A stretch of DNA of 64,000 nucleotides from an uncultured Verrucomicrobiae bacterium (GTDB taxonomy: Bacteria > Verrucomicrobiota > Verrucomicrobiia > Limisphaerales > UBA1096). The notes beneath the pieces were generated by a model. It worked only from the letters and a program-made list of their open reading frames with translations. It was not told the origin of the DNA and did no database searches. Each line of letters opens with the position of its first letter. Positions within the stretch are counted from its first letter, which is position 1. Below, piece after piece: positions 1 through 8,840 of the stretch. Location: contig CALJHX010000020.1 in assembly GCA_937770485.1 (NCBI GenBank), positions 62,001 through 126,000 of the forward strand, read 5' to 3'. The translations under genes and the position numbers were made by a program.

Positions 1-803
1 ATGGCAAGCCGGTTCCTGCCGTGGACTTCCTCTCGATGGTCGATACCCCGTCGGTTTGGGAACTGAACATATGGTATCACACACTCAACTGCGGTTTCCG
101 CACACGCATCAGCGGCGAGACCGACTTCCCCTGCATCTACGGCGAACGCGTCGGCCTTGGCCGCTCGTACGTCAAACTCGACGGCCGACTGACTTACAAC
201 GACTGGTGCGAAGGCATCCGCGCCGGGCGCAACTACGTCGGCGACGGCCGCAGCCACTTGATCGACTTCCAAGTCGACAACGTGCAGATGGGAGTGGACG
301 GCAGCGAGCTGCGCTTGGCCAAGGCGGACACCGTGCTCGTCACGGCCAAGGTCGCCGCGCGCCTCAACGACGAACCGATCCCGGGCTTGGCCAACCGCAG
401 CTACGCCCAGAAGCCGTACTGGCACATTGAGCGCGCCCGGTTCGAAGGCACGCGCAAGGTGCCTGTCGAGGTTCTCGTCAACGGCTACCCAATCGCGAAA
501 CAGGATATCGTCGCCGATGGCGAGTTGCGCGACATCGCCTTCGAGGTGCCAATCGAGTTCAGCAGTTGGGTGGCGCTGCGCATCCTCCCCTCGTCACACA
601 CCAATCCGGTTTTCGTGCTCGTCGATGGCAAGCCGATCCGCGCATCCAGGCGCAGCGCCGAGTGGTGCCTTGCAGGGGTGAAAAAATGCCGTTCACAAAA
701 ACGCCGCTTCATGGGCGAAGACGAAATCGCCGACTTCAACGCCGCCTACGATCACGCCGAGAAAGCCTACCGCCGCATCATCGGCGAAAGCGTCACCGAC
801 TAG
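1..803 (+). CDS. CehA/McbA-like metallohydrolase, C-terminal part (5' end outside window)
   Basis: The frame is open from the left edge to a TAG at 801-803, so about 266 C-terminal residues are present and the start lies upstream. The sequence (NIWYHTLNCGFRTRISGETD near the beginning, IRASRRSAEWCL near the end) resembles the C-terminal half of the CehA/McbA-type PHP-like metallohydrolases that planctomycetes and verrucomicrobia carry in many copies. The middle is a beta-rich segment ending in a short helical tail. I infer a hydrolase of unknown substrate. Two copies of the TTGGCCAA palindrome fall inside it (315 and 387), read as LAK and LAN. Its stop overlaps the stop of the convergent gene downstream in a CTAG tetramer. 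Confidence 0.7.
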   Translation, partial: GKPVPAVDFLSMVDTPSVWELNIWYHTLNCGFRTRISGETDFPCIYGERVGLGRSYVKLDGRLTYNDWCEGIRAGRNYVGDGRSHLIDFQVDNVQMGVDGSELRLAKADTVLVTAKVAARLNDEPIPGLANRSYAQKPYWHIERARFEGTRKVPVEVLVNGYPIAKQDIVADGELRDIAFEVPIEFSSWVALRILPSSHTNPVFVLVDGKPIRASRRSAEWCLAGVKKCRSQKRRFMGEDEIADFNAAYDHAEKAYRRIIGESVTD

Positions 804-1679
804 CCGAGGAACAGGTTCGTCGCCGGGCCGCTCATTCCCGGCTTGCAGCGGAACACTCCGCCGGCGAGTGGCTGTTCCGCCCTGCCCGCCTCGTCGAGGT
901 CGCGGCTGGAGGAGGTGATGTAAAGTTCGTCCCAGTTTTCGCCACCGAAACAGCACGACGTCACGCACTCGACCGGCACGTCCACCTTGGCCAAGAGCGT
1001 CCCGCCCGGCGCGAACCGCCCCACGCCCCAGCCCTGCCACAGCGCCACCCAAAGCATCCCCTCGTCGTCGATGCACATGCCATCCGGATAGCCCATCCCC
1101 TCCGGCAACTCGAACGCCGTTCGGCGATTCGACAACGTGCCGCCGGCCATGTCGCAGTCGAACACATCCACGCGGCGTGTCGGCGAGTCGATGTAGTAAA
1201 ATGTCTTTTGATCGGATGTCCACACCATGCCGTTGGAGACGCTGACTTGGTCGAACAATTTGTCGGCGGAGAGATTGCGGTTGAGCCGGTAAAGGCTGCC
1301 GACGTTCGGCGCCTCGTCCATCCCCATCGTGCCGGCCCAAAGCCGGCCCTCCGGATCGACCTTGCCGTCGTTGAAACGGTTGTTCGGCAAATCCTGCTCC
1401 GGGTCGATGATCGGCGACAAGTCGCCGGTGGCCAAGTCGAACCGCACAAAGCCGACCGCTCGTGCCGAGGATCAAGTCGCCGCGCTTTGTCGGGACGGCC
1501 AAGCCGGGTTTTTCGCCGACGTCCCACGTTTGGTTTTCGCCCGTGGCCGGGTTGAAGCAGCAGACGCGGGCACTCTCGATGTCCACCCAAACCAAGTCCT
1601 GCGTCTCCGCCCGCCACACGGGCCCCTCGCCAAGGATGGCCTTGGTCTCCAGCACACACTCTGCCGTCAACGTTTGCAC
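800..1679 (-). pseudogene. SMP-30/gluconolactonase-family protein with a single-base frameshift
   Basis: Two adjacent minus-strand frames together make one beta-propeller protein of about 293 residues. The N-terminal part (about 74 residues, GTG start at 1679) has the metal-ligand motif ILGEGPVW. The C-terminal part (from about 1455) has NRFNDGKVDPEGRLWAGTM, SNGMVW and PDGMCIDDEG, the conserved blocks of the SMP-30/gluconolaconase/LRE family. The join needs removal of one base around 1456-1459, where T-S-G runs into G-F-V-R-F-D-L. The family hydrolyses sugar lactones or similar esters with a divalent metal. The gene follows the MscS gene by 8 bases and could be co-transcribed. Everything outside the join looks intact, so either a recent mutation or a sequencing error is possible. 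Confidence 0.75.
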
Positions 1680-1687
1680 AGGCGCGG

Positions 1688-3037
1688 TCAGTCGTTCACC
1701 ATCGAGACGTCGAGCGTGCCGCTTATCGATTCCTTGCCGGTGGAATTCTGGAACGGTGCCAAGCCGAACTCCGGAATCACCGCCAGCAGGTGATCAAAAA
1801 TATCGGCCTGGATCGCCTCGTACTCGGCCCAGACCGTCGTGTCGGTGAAAATGTAAATCTCGATCGGCAACCCGTTGTCTCCCGGCGCAAGCTGGCGAAT
1901 GAGGAACGTGCGATCCTGCCGAATTTGCGGATGGCTTTTGAGGTATGCCATGATGTAGGCGCGGAACGTGCCGATGTTGGTCAGGCGGCGGCCGTTGACG
2001 AGTTCCGACAAGTCCGTGTTGGCCGTTTGGTTGTGCACGTTGACTTCGTCGAGCCTGGATTGCAGATAACCTTTGAGCAGGTCGAACCGCTGGAACTTCT
2101 CGAGCAACGCCTCGTCAGCGAATTGGATCGAGCGCATGTCGATGCGGATGGGGCGCTTGATTCGGCGGCCGCCGGAATCCTTCATTCCGCGCCAGTTGCG
2201 GCAGGCTTCGGTAATCAATTTTGACGCCGGGATGCTCACCACCGTCTTGTCAAAATTCTGCACCTTCACCGTTGTCAACGATACGTCTATCACGTCGCCG
2301 TCGATACCGTGGCCCTTCATCTCGATCCAGTCGCCCTTGCGTACAGTGTCGTTGGTGGCAATCTGAATCCCCGCCACCAGACCCATGATCGCGTCCTTGA
2401 ACACAAACAGGAATCCCATGACCATCGCGCCCAAGCCGGCCATCAGTGTGCCGATCTCGCGGCCCATCACGATCGAGATGATGAACACGCCCCCGACGAA
2501 GCAGGCCACCAGCATCAATGCCTGCAGCAGGCCCTTTATCGGGATGCGCTTTGAAATATCGTAATGCTGATAAATCGTCTGCAACCCGTTGAGCAGCGCC
2601 TGCAGAGTCAACAGGAGCACCACCACGAGGTACACCTTGGCCAGGCCTTGAACGAAGCCGGCCAGACTCTCCACCCCCTCAAACACCACCGGCGCCAGCA
2701 CGTGCACCACGAGGGCGGGAACGACATTGGACAAGCAGGCGAACACCTTATGCTCAATGAGGACCTTGTCCCAGTCAGTGCTGGTCTTGCTCGACAGGAA
2801 CCGGATGGCGCGCAGCACCACCCGCTTGGCCACGAGGTAGGCCAGCCAACTCAGGAACACGAGCAGCAGGGCGCCGACCACGTTGACCAGCAGGCCGGCC
2901 CAGCCCGGGTCGATGCCGAAGTCCTCGAATTGCCCCTTCAGCCAATTGAGCAGGCTGCGCAGGCTCTCAATCGTCTTGTCGCTGGCATCGGCATCTTGGC
3001 CTCTAACGGTCTGTTCCACTGTGTTTGTCTTGTTCAT
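1688..3037 (-). CDS. MscS-family mechanosensitive ion channel, YbdG-like
   Basis: This 449-residue inner-membrane protein has several hydrophobic segments (about residues 45-75, 105-145, 165-200) followed by a last helix rich in Gly and Ala (GTLMAGLGAMVMGFLFVFKD). Next comes the MscS beta domain (DTVRKGDWIEM, DVSLTTVKVQNFDKTVVSIP). The long soluble C-terminal domain and the sequence IPASKLITEACRNWRGM point to the YbdG/MscM type rather than the small MscS type. These channels open under membrane tension to release osmolytes. ATG start at 3037; no clear Shine-Dalgarno sequence. It is the first gene of a probable pair with the SMP-30 gene. Confidence 0.85.
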   Translation of the reverse strand: MNKTNTVEQTVRGQDADASDKTIESLRSLLNWLKGQFEDFGIDPGWAGLLVNVVGALLLVFLSWLAYLVAKRVVLRAIRFLSSKTSTDWDKVLIEHKVFACLSNVVPALVVHVLAPVVFEGVESLAGFVQGLAKVYLVVVLLLTLQALLNGLQTIYQHYDISKRIPIKGLLQALMLVACFVGGVFIISIVMGREIGTLMAGLGAMVMGFLFVFKDAIMGLVAGIQIATNDTVRKGDWIEMKGHGIDGDVIDVSLTTVKVQNFDKTVVSIPASKLITEACRNWRGMKDSGGRRIKRPIRIDMRSIQFADEALLEKFQRFDLLKGYLQSRLDEVNVHNQTANTDLSELVNGRRLTNIGTFRAYIMAYLKSHPQIRQDRTFLIRQLAPGDNGLPIEIYIFTDTTVWAEYEAIQADIFDHLLAVIPEFGLAPFQNSTGKESISGTLDVSMVND

Positions 3038-3125
3038 TGCAACGGTCGCTTATTGCTGGGGCATTAAGGTAGTCAGATTATCTCAGCGATGAAACCTCTT
3101 TTCCGCATTTGGCAAAGTGCTTGGC

Positions 3126-3157
3126 AAAAAAAAACGGGAGCCCCGCTCGGGCTCCCG
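3126..3157 (-). terminator. Rho-independent terminator after tsf
   Basis: A 9-bp perfect stem (CGGGAGCCC at 3135-3143 pairing with GGGCTCCCG at 3149-3157, loop of 5) is followed on the minus strand by nine T residues (A tract at 3126-3134 on the plus strand). It sits just past the tsf stop, so it ends the rpsB-tsf transcript before the MscS gene. Confidence 0.95.
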
Positions 3158-3183
3158 CTTGAGTGATTCGTTGTCGCCGCCGC

Positions 3184-4017
3184 TCAGAAACTTTCGCCGA
3201 CTTGGAAGCGAAGGAACTTAGCCACGGTGATCTCGTCGCCGAGGCTTTGGGCGACCGAGGCCACGTGATCCTTGATGCTGATGTCCGGATTCTTCACAAA
3301 GCCCTGCTCGAGCAGGCAGTTGGTGGCAAAAAACTTGTTCATCTTGCCGTCGACAATCTTCTCGATAGCCTGCGGTGGCTTGCCCACGGCCTGCTCCTCG
3401 GCGATGGCTTTCTCCTTAGACACCAGTTCGGGGTCAACCTCGTCGCGGCTCACGGAGACCGGCGCGGAGGCGGCGATGTGCAGCGTGATGTCCTTCACCA
3501 ACACCTTGAAATCGTCGTTGCCGAGGGTGTCTCCCTTGCCGGCACAGACCTGGAGCAACACGCCGACCTTGGCACCGGTGTGAATGTACGCGGCCACCAA
3601 ACCGGTGCCGTCCACCTCGAGCTTGGCGTCGCGGGAGAGCAGGATGTTCTCGCCAATCTTGGCCACTTGAGCGATGCGCAACTCCTCAAAGTCAGTGTCT
3701 GGTGCAGTCAACTTGAGCTTGGCCACGTTGGCGACAAACTCTTGGAACTGCTCGTTCTTGACGACGAAGTCGGTCTCGCAGTTGATCTCAACCAGCACAC
3801 CCGCCTTCGAGTCGGGCTGGATGTAGTGGGCGATGACGCCCTCGTTGGCTTCGCGGCCGGCTTTCTTTGCCGCCTTGATGGTGCCCTGCGCGCGGAGCAC
3901 ATCGACCGCGGCCTCAACGTCTCCGTCAGTTTCGGTGAGGGCTTTTTTGCAGTCCATCAGGCCCGCACTCGTCATCTTGCGAAGTTGTCCGACAAGTTTT
4001 GCTGTTACTTCTGCCAT
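3184..4017 (-). CDS. tsf: Translation elongation factor Ts
   Basis: EF-Ts is the guanine-nucleotide exchange factor that recycles EF-Tu in the cytoplasm. The 277-residue product is close to the usual length (about 280). The N-terminal UBA-like domain carries KLVGQLRKMTSAGLMDCKKAL, and the EF-Tu contact motif INCETDFVVKN is intact at about residues 78-88. ATG start at 4017, with only a weak purine run upstream. It lies 78 bases downstream of rpsB, the classic rpsB-tsf order, and is followed by a strong terminator. It contains no copy of the TTGGCCAA palindrome. Confidence 0.97.
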   Translation of the reverse strand: MAEVTAKLVGQLRKMTSAGLMDCKKALTETDGDVEAAVDVLRAQGTIKAAKKAGREANEGVIAHYIQPDSKAGVLVEINCETDFVVKNEQFQEFVANVAKLKLTAPDTDFEELRIAQVAKIGENILLSRDAKLEVDGTGLVAAYIHTGAKVGVLLQVCAGKGDTLGNDDFKVLVKDITLHIAASAPVSVSRDEVDPELVSKEKAIAEEQAVGKPPQAIEKIVDGKMNKFFATNCLLEQGFVKNPDISIKDHVASVAQSLGDEITVAKFLRFQVGESF

Positions 4018-4095
4018 AATATTTTCTGTTTAATAATCAGTTCCGCTCCCCGATTAATGCAACCGGGGAGGAAAGTTTTTTGAGTGGCGAACGCC

Positions 4096-4977
4096 TCAGG
4101 CCTCGACCGGCGCGTCCGGTGTCTCGGGAGCATCCCCTGCCGGTGCTTTGGCGGCAGCGGGTGCCGGTGCTTCCTCGGCTGGGGCTTTCGCTTCAACCTC
4201 GGCTGGGGCGGGTTCGGCGACTACCGATTCGGCCGGTGTCGTCACGGGTTTTGCTGCTTTTGCCTCGGCCTCGGCTTTCAGTTTTGCGGCGGTCGCCTCG
4301 TAGGCCGCGCGGGCCTCGATCATCGGCTTCGTGACTGCACCGAGCACTGCCTTGATGGAGCGGATGGCGTCGTCGTTACCGGCGATCGGATATTCGACGA
4401 GCGTCGGATCTGTGTTGGTGTCTACGATGGCGACGATCGGCACGCGCAACCGGCGCGCTTCAGCAAGTGCGTTGTGCTCGCGCTTGATATCAATGATGAT
4501 AATGGCGTCTGGCTTGTCGCTCAGATCGCGGATGCCGTTAAGGCGTAGGTGCAGACGCGACAACTCACGGCGAAGCATCGACTGCTCCTGCATGACAAAC
4601 TCCGCCATTTTGCCGTCAGACTCCATTGCCTCCAGATCCAGCATGCGCTTGATGGAGCGCTTGATGGTCTTCAAATTGGTCATCATGCCGCCGAGCCAAC
4701 GTTCGCAGGCGTACGGTTGGCCGGTGGCTTCCGCCGTTTCCTTGATGGTGGCTTGGGCCTGCTTCTTGGTGCCGACGAGGAGCACTTTGCCGCCCTTGGA
4801 GACGATTCCCTTGAGGAATTCCGCCGCCGTATCAATTTGCGACACCGTTTTCACGAGGTCGATGATGTGGATGCCGTTCCTTGCTTCAAAGATGAATTCC
4901 TTCATCTTCGGGTTCCACCTCCGCGTCTGGTGTCCAAAATGCACACCCGCGTCCAACAGTTCTTTTACATTACTCAT
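4096..4977 (-). CDS. rpsB: 30S ribosomal protein S2 with a long C-terminal extension
   Basis: S2 binds the 16S rRNA near the head-body junction of the small subunit. The first 225 or so residues are typical S2 (LLDAGVHFGHQTRRWNPKM, ERWLGGMMTNLKT, IAGNDDAIRSI). About 65 further residues rich in Ala, Pro and Glu follow, an acidic low-complexity tail that E. coli S2 lacks. I chose the ATG at 4977 (MSNVKELLDAG) over the TTG five codons upstream because it matches the family start and has GGAAA about 11 bases upstream. The protein is 293 residues. It heads the rpsB-tsf operon. Confidence 0.96.
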   Translation of the reverse strand: MSNVKELLDAGVHFGHQTRRWNPKMKEFIFEARNGIHIIDLVKTVSQIDTAAEFLKGIVSKGGKVLLVGTKKQAQATIKETAEATGQPYACERWLGGMMTNLKTIKRSIKRMLDLEAMESDGKMAEFVMQEQSMLRRELSRLHLRLNGIRDLSDKPDAIIIIDIKREHNALAEARRLRVPIVAIVDTNTDPTLVEYPIAGNDDAIRSIKAVLGAVTKPMIEARAAYEATAAKLKAEAEAKAAKPVTTPAESVVAEPAPAEVEAKAPAEEAPAPAAAKAPAGDAPETPDAPVEA

Positions 4978-5314
4978 ACTTTGGTTTTCCAATTGTTATC
5001 GGCTGAATCCTTTGTACAGCCGTCCCGTGGAAAGACGGGATTTAGTTCGTTGTGGTTAATGCCTCCTCGGGCAGCCAAGCCCAAGGTTGAGTTTTAAAGG
5101 CGGTTTCAGTCAGCGTTTTGTCAGGCTTCAAAAGCCCCTTTCACGCCAAAAAAGGGCGCGCACCATACCAAAACCGTCCCAAGCCGCAACCCCCAATTTT
5201 CACTGATTTTCCGCCTCCCCCGCTTGGCCAAGCTGCCGCCCCGCCAAACAATGACTGGCCAAGAGTCGGTTCCGGCCTTAAAACCAGCTCTTTTAAGGAG
5301 GCAAACAGCGTTTC
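4978..5314. promoter_or_regulatory. Divergent control region of rpsB and the LysM-amidase gene
   Basis: These 337 bases hold no gene I can support; a 67-codon plus-strand frame at 5118-5321 has no coding character. On the rpsB side there are two small inverted repeats in what would be the leader: GGCTG/CAGCC at 5001-5021 and TCCCGT/ACGGGA at 5023-5040. They could be an autoregulatory S2 leader, but I see no direct proof. A strong Shine-Dalgarno sequence, AAGGAGG, lies about 12 bases before the amidase ATG. An exact GCTTGGCCAAGC palindrome sits at 5222-5233. Confidence 0.5.
5222..5233. repeat. GCTTGGCCAAGC palindrome, exact copy (intergenic)
   Basis: Exact 12-bp copy of the window-wide palindrome, one of the few in non-coding DNA. 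It lies about 80 bases upstream of the LysM-amidase start. Confidence 0.9.
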
Positions 5315-6223
5315 ATGCTGACAACTTTGGCCAGGGGAAAAAGACAAACCAGCCGCATCTTCGCGATTGCGCTGCCGGCTGCCTTGTGGATTGGCCAGAT
5401 GCTTAGCCAAGCGGCCACCCACACCATCCAGCGTGGCGAAACGCTTGGTGTCATCGCCAAAAAATACGGTCTCAGCGCCTCGGCACTCGCCGCCCAAAAC
5501 GGCATAGCCAACCCCAACAAGGTCAAGATTGGCCGGAAACTTATCATCCCGGCCAAGACCGAGACACTCACTTACACCATCCGCAAGGGCGACACGCTGA
5601 GCACGATCGCCAACAAATACAAAACCACCGTAGCGGCGATCGCCAAGGCCAACGGCATTACCAACCCCAAGATCATCAAGCCGGGTCAGAAACTCAAGAT
5701 CACCAAAGGCTCGATCATCAAACCAACCAAGACCAAGCCAGTTGCCATAACCGGTTCGGCCCTCCACGAAATCAACCGGCCACGCATCCGGCGAAATCGA
5801 TGGAAACACATCGTCGTCCACCACAGCGCCGACAGCAACAACAGCATCCGCGGTATGGAACATTACCACCGGCGTGTCCGCCGAATGGAGAACGGTCTCG
5901 CCTATCACTTCGTCATCGGCAAGGGAGGCCACACCACGAATGGCAGAATCTATGTTTGTGAAAGATGGAAACGACAGATCCGTGGAGGGCACCTCGCCAG
6001 CTCAGCTCTCAACGAGAACTCCATCGGCATTTGCCTGATTGGCAACTTTGAAAAAGAAGTTCCAACGGCAAAACAGAAAGCCAGCCTCAAGGCACTCGTC
6101 ACCCAACTGCGTAAACGCACCGGCGTCCCTTACAGCCAAGTGCGCACGCATCGGCACATCAACCCCAAGCCGACCGTCTGCCCCGGCCGTCGTTTCAACC
6201 TCCGGAGCATCCTCAACACTTAA
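5315..6223 (+). CDS. Secreted LysM-repeat N-acetylmuramoyl-L-alanine amidase (Amidase_2/PGRP type)
   Basis: The 302-residue product has an N-terminal hydrophobic segment typical of a signal peptide (about residues 15-33). Two LysM repeats follow, at about 36-80 (HTIQRGETLGVIAKKYGLS, KVKIGRKLIIP) and 86-130 (YTIRKGDTLSTIANKYKTT, IIKPGQKLKI). The C-terminal Amidase_2 domain shows zinc-ligand candidates: His in IVVHHSAD, His in RTHRHINP, and Cys in TVCPGRRF. Such enzymes cleave the bond between N-acetylmuramic acid and the stem peptide in the periplasm, LysM anchoring them to peptidoglycan. The start is well supported by AAGGAGG. The stop overlaps the proS stop (TTAA at 6220-6223). Confidence 0.92.
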   Translation: MLTTLARGKRQTSRIFAIALPAALWIGQMLSQAATHTIQRGETLGVIAKKYGLSASALAAQNGIANPNKVKIGRKLIIPAKTETLTYTIRKGDTLSTIANKYKTTVAAIAKANGITNPKIIKPGQKLKITKGSIIKPTKTKPVAITGSALHEINRPRIRRNRWKHIVVHHSADSNNSIRGMEHYHRRVRRMENGLAYHFVIGKGGHTTNGRIYVCERWKRQIRGGHLASSALNENSIGICLIGNFEKEVPTAKQKASLKALVTQLRKRTGVPYSQVRTHRHINPKPTVCPGRRFNLRSILNT

Positions 6224-7941
6224 ACTTCGATCTGATTGGTCTCGATCCACTCTAGCACTTGGCTAAGCACTTCGCCCGGGCTGCACAGGATCATCTCCCC
6301 CACCCGCGGCTTGATCTCTACGTTGCCCTTAGCCAACGAGCGCTCGCCGATGCCGATGCGCAGCGGGAAGCCCACCAACTCAGAGTCCTTGAACTTGATC
6401 CCCGGCCGCGCGGGGCGGTCGTCGAGGATCACGTCCACGCCCTTGGCCCGCAGCTCGTCGTAAAGCCGATTGGCCAGTGTCATCACTTCCGACTCCGGCT
6501 CGACGTCCAGCGCCGTAATACAAACCTCGTACGGCGCAACCGACGTCGGCCAGATAACGCCGCTCTCGTCGTGGCACTGCTCGATCACCGCCTGCAGCGT
6601 GCGCGTCACGCCGATGCCATAACAGCCCATGATGCTCGGGACACTTTTGCCGTTTTCGTCGAGGAACGTCGCGCCGAGCGCCTCACTGTATTTGGTGCCC
6701 AGCTTGAACACGTGGCCGACCTCGATTGCGCGGCGAATCTTCAGCGGCTGTCCGGTCTCGACGCACAGCTCGCCGGCCTGGACCTGGCGCAAATCCGCCC
6801 ACTCGCCGACCGCGACATCACGCTCGATGTTAACATTACGCAGGTGGTGGCCGTCGTCGTTCGCGCCGGTAACCATGCCGGAGCCACCGCGCAAAACCTC
6901 GTCGGCGTAAACTGGGATGCCCTCGACACCAACCGCGCCCAGGCTGCCCGGTTGCGCACCAAGCGCCTTGATGATCTCGGCATCGCCCGCCGCGCGAAAC
7001 GCTTTCGCACCCAGCGCGCCTCCGAGCTTGGCCTCCTCAAGCTGGTCGTCGCCGCGCAGTAACACGATCACCGGCTTGTCGTCAGCAACGTAAACGAGCG
7101 TCTTGATTTGCCGCTCTGCCGCGACGTCGAAGAGCTTGGCCAAGTCGTCGATCGTCTTCACGCCGGGCGTCTCGAATTTCTCCGCGTCGCCGCAATCGTC
7201 CGCCGGCGTGGCGTTGGCCGGGCCCTGGCTGGTGGCTTTCTCGATGTTTGCCGCGTAGTCGCCGCTCTCGCAGTACACCACCTCGTTTTCACCGGTCTCG
7301 GCCGGCACCATGAACTCGTGCGAGTGCGCGCCCCCCATGACGCCGGTGTCGGCCTGGACGGGGATGGCCCGCAGGCCGCAGCGCGCAAAAATCCGCGCGT
7401 AGGCGTCGTACATCCGCTGGTAACTGGTGTTGGCCGACTCGTCGTCGGCGTCGAAGCTGTACGCATCCTTCATGATGAATTCCTTGGCGCGCATGAGGCC
7501 AAAGCGCGGGCGGATTTCGTCACGGAACTTGGTCTGAATCTGATAAAAATTGACCGGCAACTGGCGGTACGAACTGAACTCATCGGCGACGAGGGTGGTG
7601 ATGACTTCCTCATGCGTCGGGCCGAGCACCCACTCCTTCCGGGCGCGATCCTTCACGTGAAAAAGCACGTCCTTCGCCGTCTCGAGCCGGCCGCTCCTGG
7701 CCCAGATGGCGGGCGGCTGCAGCGCCGGCATGAACACCTCCAGCGCCCCGGCGCGATCCATCTCCTCGCGGACGATAGCCTCGACTTTCTTGAGCGCCCG
7801 CAGGCCAAGCGGCAGGAATGTGTAAAGCCCGCCGGTGAGTTTTCTTACCAGGCCGGCACGCAGCAGCAGCTTGTGGGAAATGATCTCCGCCTCGGCGGGC
7901 GACTCCTTCAATGTCGGGATAAATGTCTGGGACCAGCGCAT
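6220..7941 (-). CDS. proS: Prolyl-tRNA synthetase (bacterial type)
   Basis: This class II aminoacyl-tRNA synthetase charges tRNA-Pro. The 573-residue length fits the bacterial form with the editing domain inserted between class II motifs 2 and 3. Visible blocks are the N-terminal RKLTGGLYTFLPLGLRALKK, motif 2 (KFRDEIRPRFGLMRAKEFIMKDAYSF, of which I name only the key run FRDEIRPRFG), the YbaK-like editing region at about residues 240-380, and motif 3 MGCYGIGVTR. The C-terminal anticodon-binding domain ends in WIETNQIEV. ATG start at 7941. The gene converges on the amidase and the stops overlap. One TTGGCCAA copy at 7136 reads LAK in the editing domain. Confidence 0.96.
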   Translation of the reverse strand: MRWSQTFIPTLKESPAEAEIISHKLLLRAGLVRKLTGGLYTFLPLGLRALKKVEAIVREEMDRAGALEVFMPALQPPAIWARSGRLETAKDVLFHVKDRARKEWVLGPTHEEVITTLVADEFSSYRQLPVNFYQIQTKFRDEIRPRFGLMRAKEFIMKDAYSFDADDESANTSYQRMYDAYARIFARCGLRAIPVQADTGVMGGAHSHEFMVPAETGENEVVYCESGDYAANIEKATSQGPANATPADDCGDAEKFETPGVKTIDDLAKLFDVAAERQIKTLVYVADDKPVIVLLRGDDQLEEAKLGGALGAKAFRAAGDAEIIKALGAQPGSLGAVGVEGIPVYADEVLRGGSGMVTGANDDGHHLRNVNIERDVAVGEWADLRQVQAGELCVETGQPLKIRRAIEVGHVFKLGTKYSEALGATFLDENGKSVPSIMGCYGIGVTRTLQAVIEQCHDESGVIWPTSVAPYEVCITALDVEPESEVMTLANRLYDELRAKGVDVILDDRPARPGIKFKDSELVGFPLRIGIGERSLAKGNVEIKPRVGEMILCSPGEVLSQVLEWIETNQIEV

Positions 7942-8027
7942 TGTAAAAAACAGGATTCACCGGTCGGGTGACCGGAGCTTAAGCGAACATGAAAAAACGG
8001 GGGAAGCCGAACCAAAACGCCCGCCGG

Positions 8028-8783
8028 CTACTTGACGGTGTTGACCAGCGGTGCCAGGCCTTGGATGCGCACCTCGAGTGTGTCTTCGGACTCGATCGGC
8101 CCGATGCCGGACGGAGTGCCGGTGAGGATGATGTCGCCGGGCAGCAGGGTCATGTTCGTCGAAATGAAGCTGACCAACTCCGAGCAACTGAAAATCATCT
8201 GCGCCGTGGAGGAGTTCTGGCAAAGCTGCCCGTTTTTGAACAACTGAATCGTCAGGCAATCGGGATCGATCTTCGTCTCGATGTACGGGCCAAACGGCGT
8301 GAAGGTGTCGAACGACTTGGCGCGCGCCCATTGGCTCTCGGAATTCTGGATCGTCCGGTCGCTGATGTCCTGCGCCGCCGTGTAGCCGAGGATGTAGCGA
8401 CTGGCCGCCTTAGGGGTGACGTTGCGTATGCTGCGGCCGATCACGATGGCCAACTCCGCCTCGTAATCGGTCCGGTGCTTCTCGAACGGGATTTCAATTT
8501 TCCCTCCATCGGGCAGGATTGACTTGGGGGATTTTAGCCAGAAGAGCGGTGTCTTGGGAATCTCGAGGCCGGACTCAGCGGCGTGGTCAGCGTAGTTGAG
8601 CCCCACGGCGATGATCTTCGAGGGCTGAACCGGAACGAGCGTCCGAAACCCTTTTTTTGGAATCGGCGTCTTTTGGAAGGATGGTGCCCCAAAAATATCG
8701 CCCTTGAGCTTGTACAAGTCTCCATCGACGACCTTGGCGTAAAAGATATTATCCCCCTTCTGAAATAGCCCGATTGCTGCCAT
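8028..8783 (-). CDS. Fumarylacetoacetate hydrolase (FAH) family protein
   Basis: The 251-residue protein has the FAH fold signature: VGLNYADHAAE, the acidic metal site YEAELAIVIG, GYTAAQDISDR, and the C-terminal LPGDIILTGTPSGIGP. Members hydrolyse or decarboxylate 3-oxo acids or isomerise hydroxyhepta-dienedioate in catabolic pathways, using Mg2+ or Mn2+. The exact substrate cannot be read from sequence. ATG start at 8783. It lies upstream of proS on the same strand with an 86-base gap. No other catabolic genes are next to it, so a housekeeping oxaloacetate-tautomerase or acylpyruvase-like role is also possible. Confidence 0.88.
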   Translation of the reverse strand: MAAIGLFQKGDNIFYAKVVDGDLYKLKGDIFGAPSFQKTPIPKKGFRTLVPVQPSKIIAVGLNYADHAAESGLEIPKTPLFWLKSPKSILPDGGKIEIPFEKHRTDYEAELAIVIGRSIRNVTPKAASRYILGYTAAQDISDRTIQNSESQWARAKSFDTFTPFGPYIETKIDPDCLTIQLFKNGQLCQNSSTAQMIFSCSELVSFISTNMTLLPGDIILTGTPSGIGPIESEDTLEVRIQGLAPLVNTVK

Positions 8784-8840
8784 GCTGCGGCTTTGTTACC
8801 AAGCGAATCAGGCCGAAGCAAGGAAAAACGGTTTTCGGGC

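Noticed and set aside
800-803. Overlapping stop codons of convergent genes (CTAG at 800-803, TTAA at 6220-6223) as a regulatory device
   Set aside because: Stop codons of convergent genes often overlap by chance in compact genomes; no hairpin or other signal supports a function.
3163-4083. 306-codon plus-strand frame opposite tsf
   Set aside because: Entirely antisense to a certain gene and without any family similarity.
5118-5321. 67-codon plus-strand frame upstream of the LysM-amidase
   Set aside because: Low-complexity Pro/Lys composition, no ribosome-binding site, overlaps the true gene start and contains the palindrome; best read as leader DNA.
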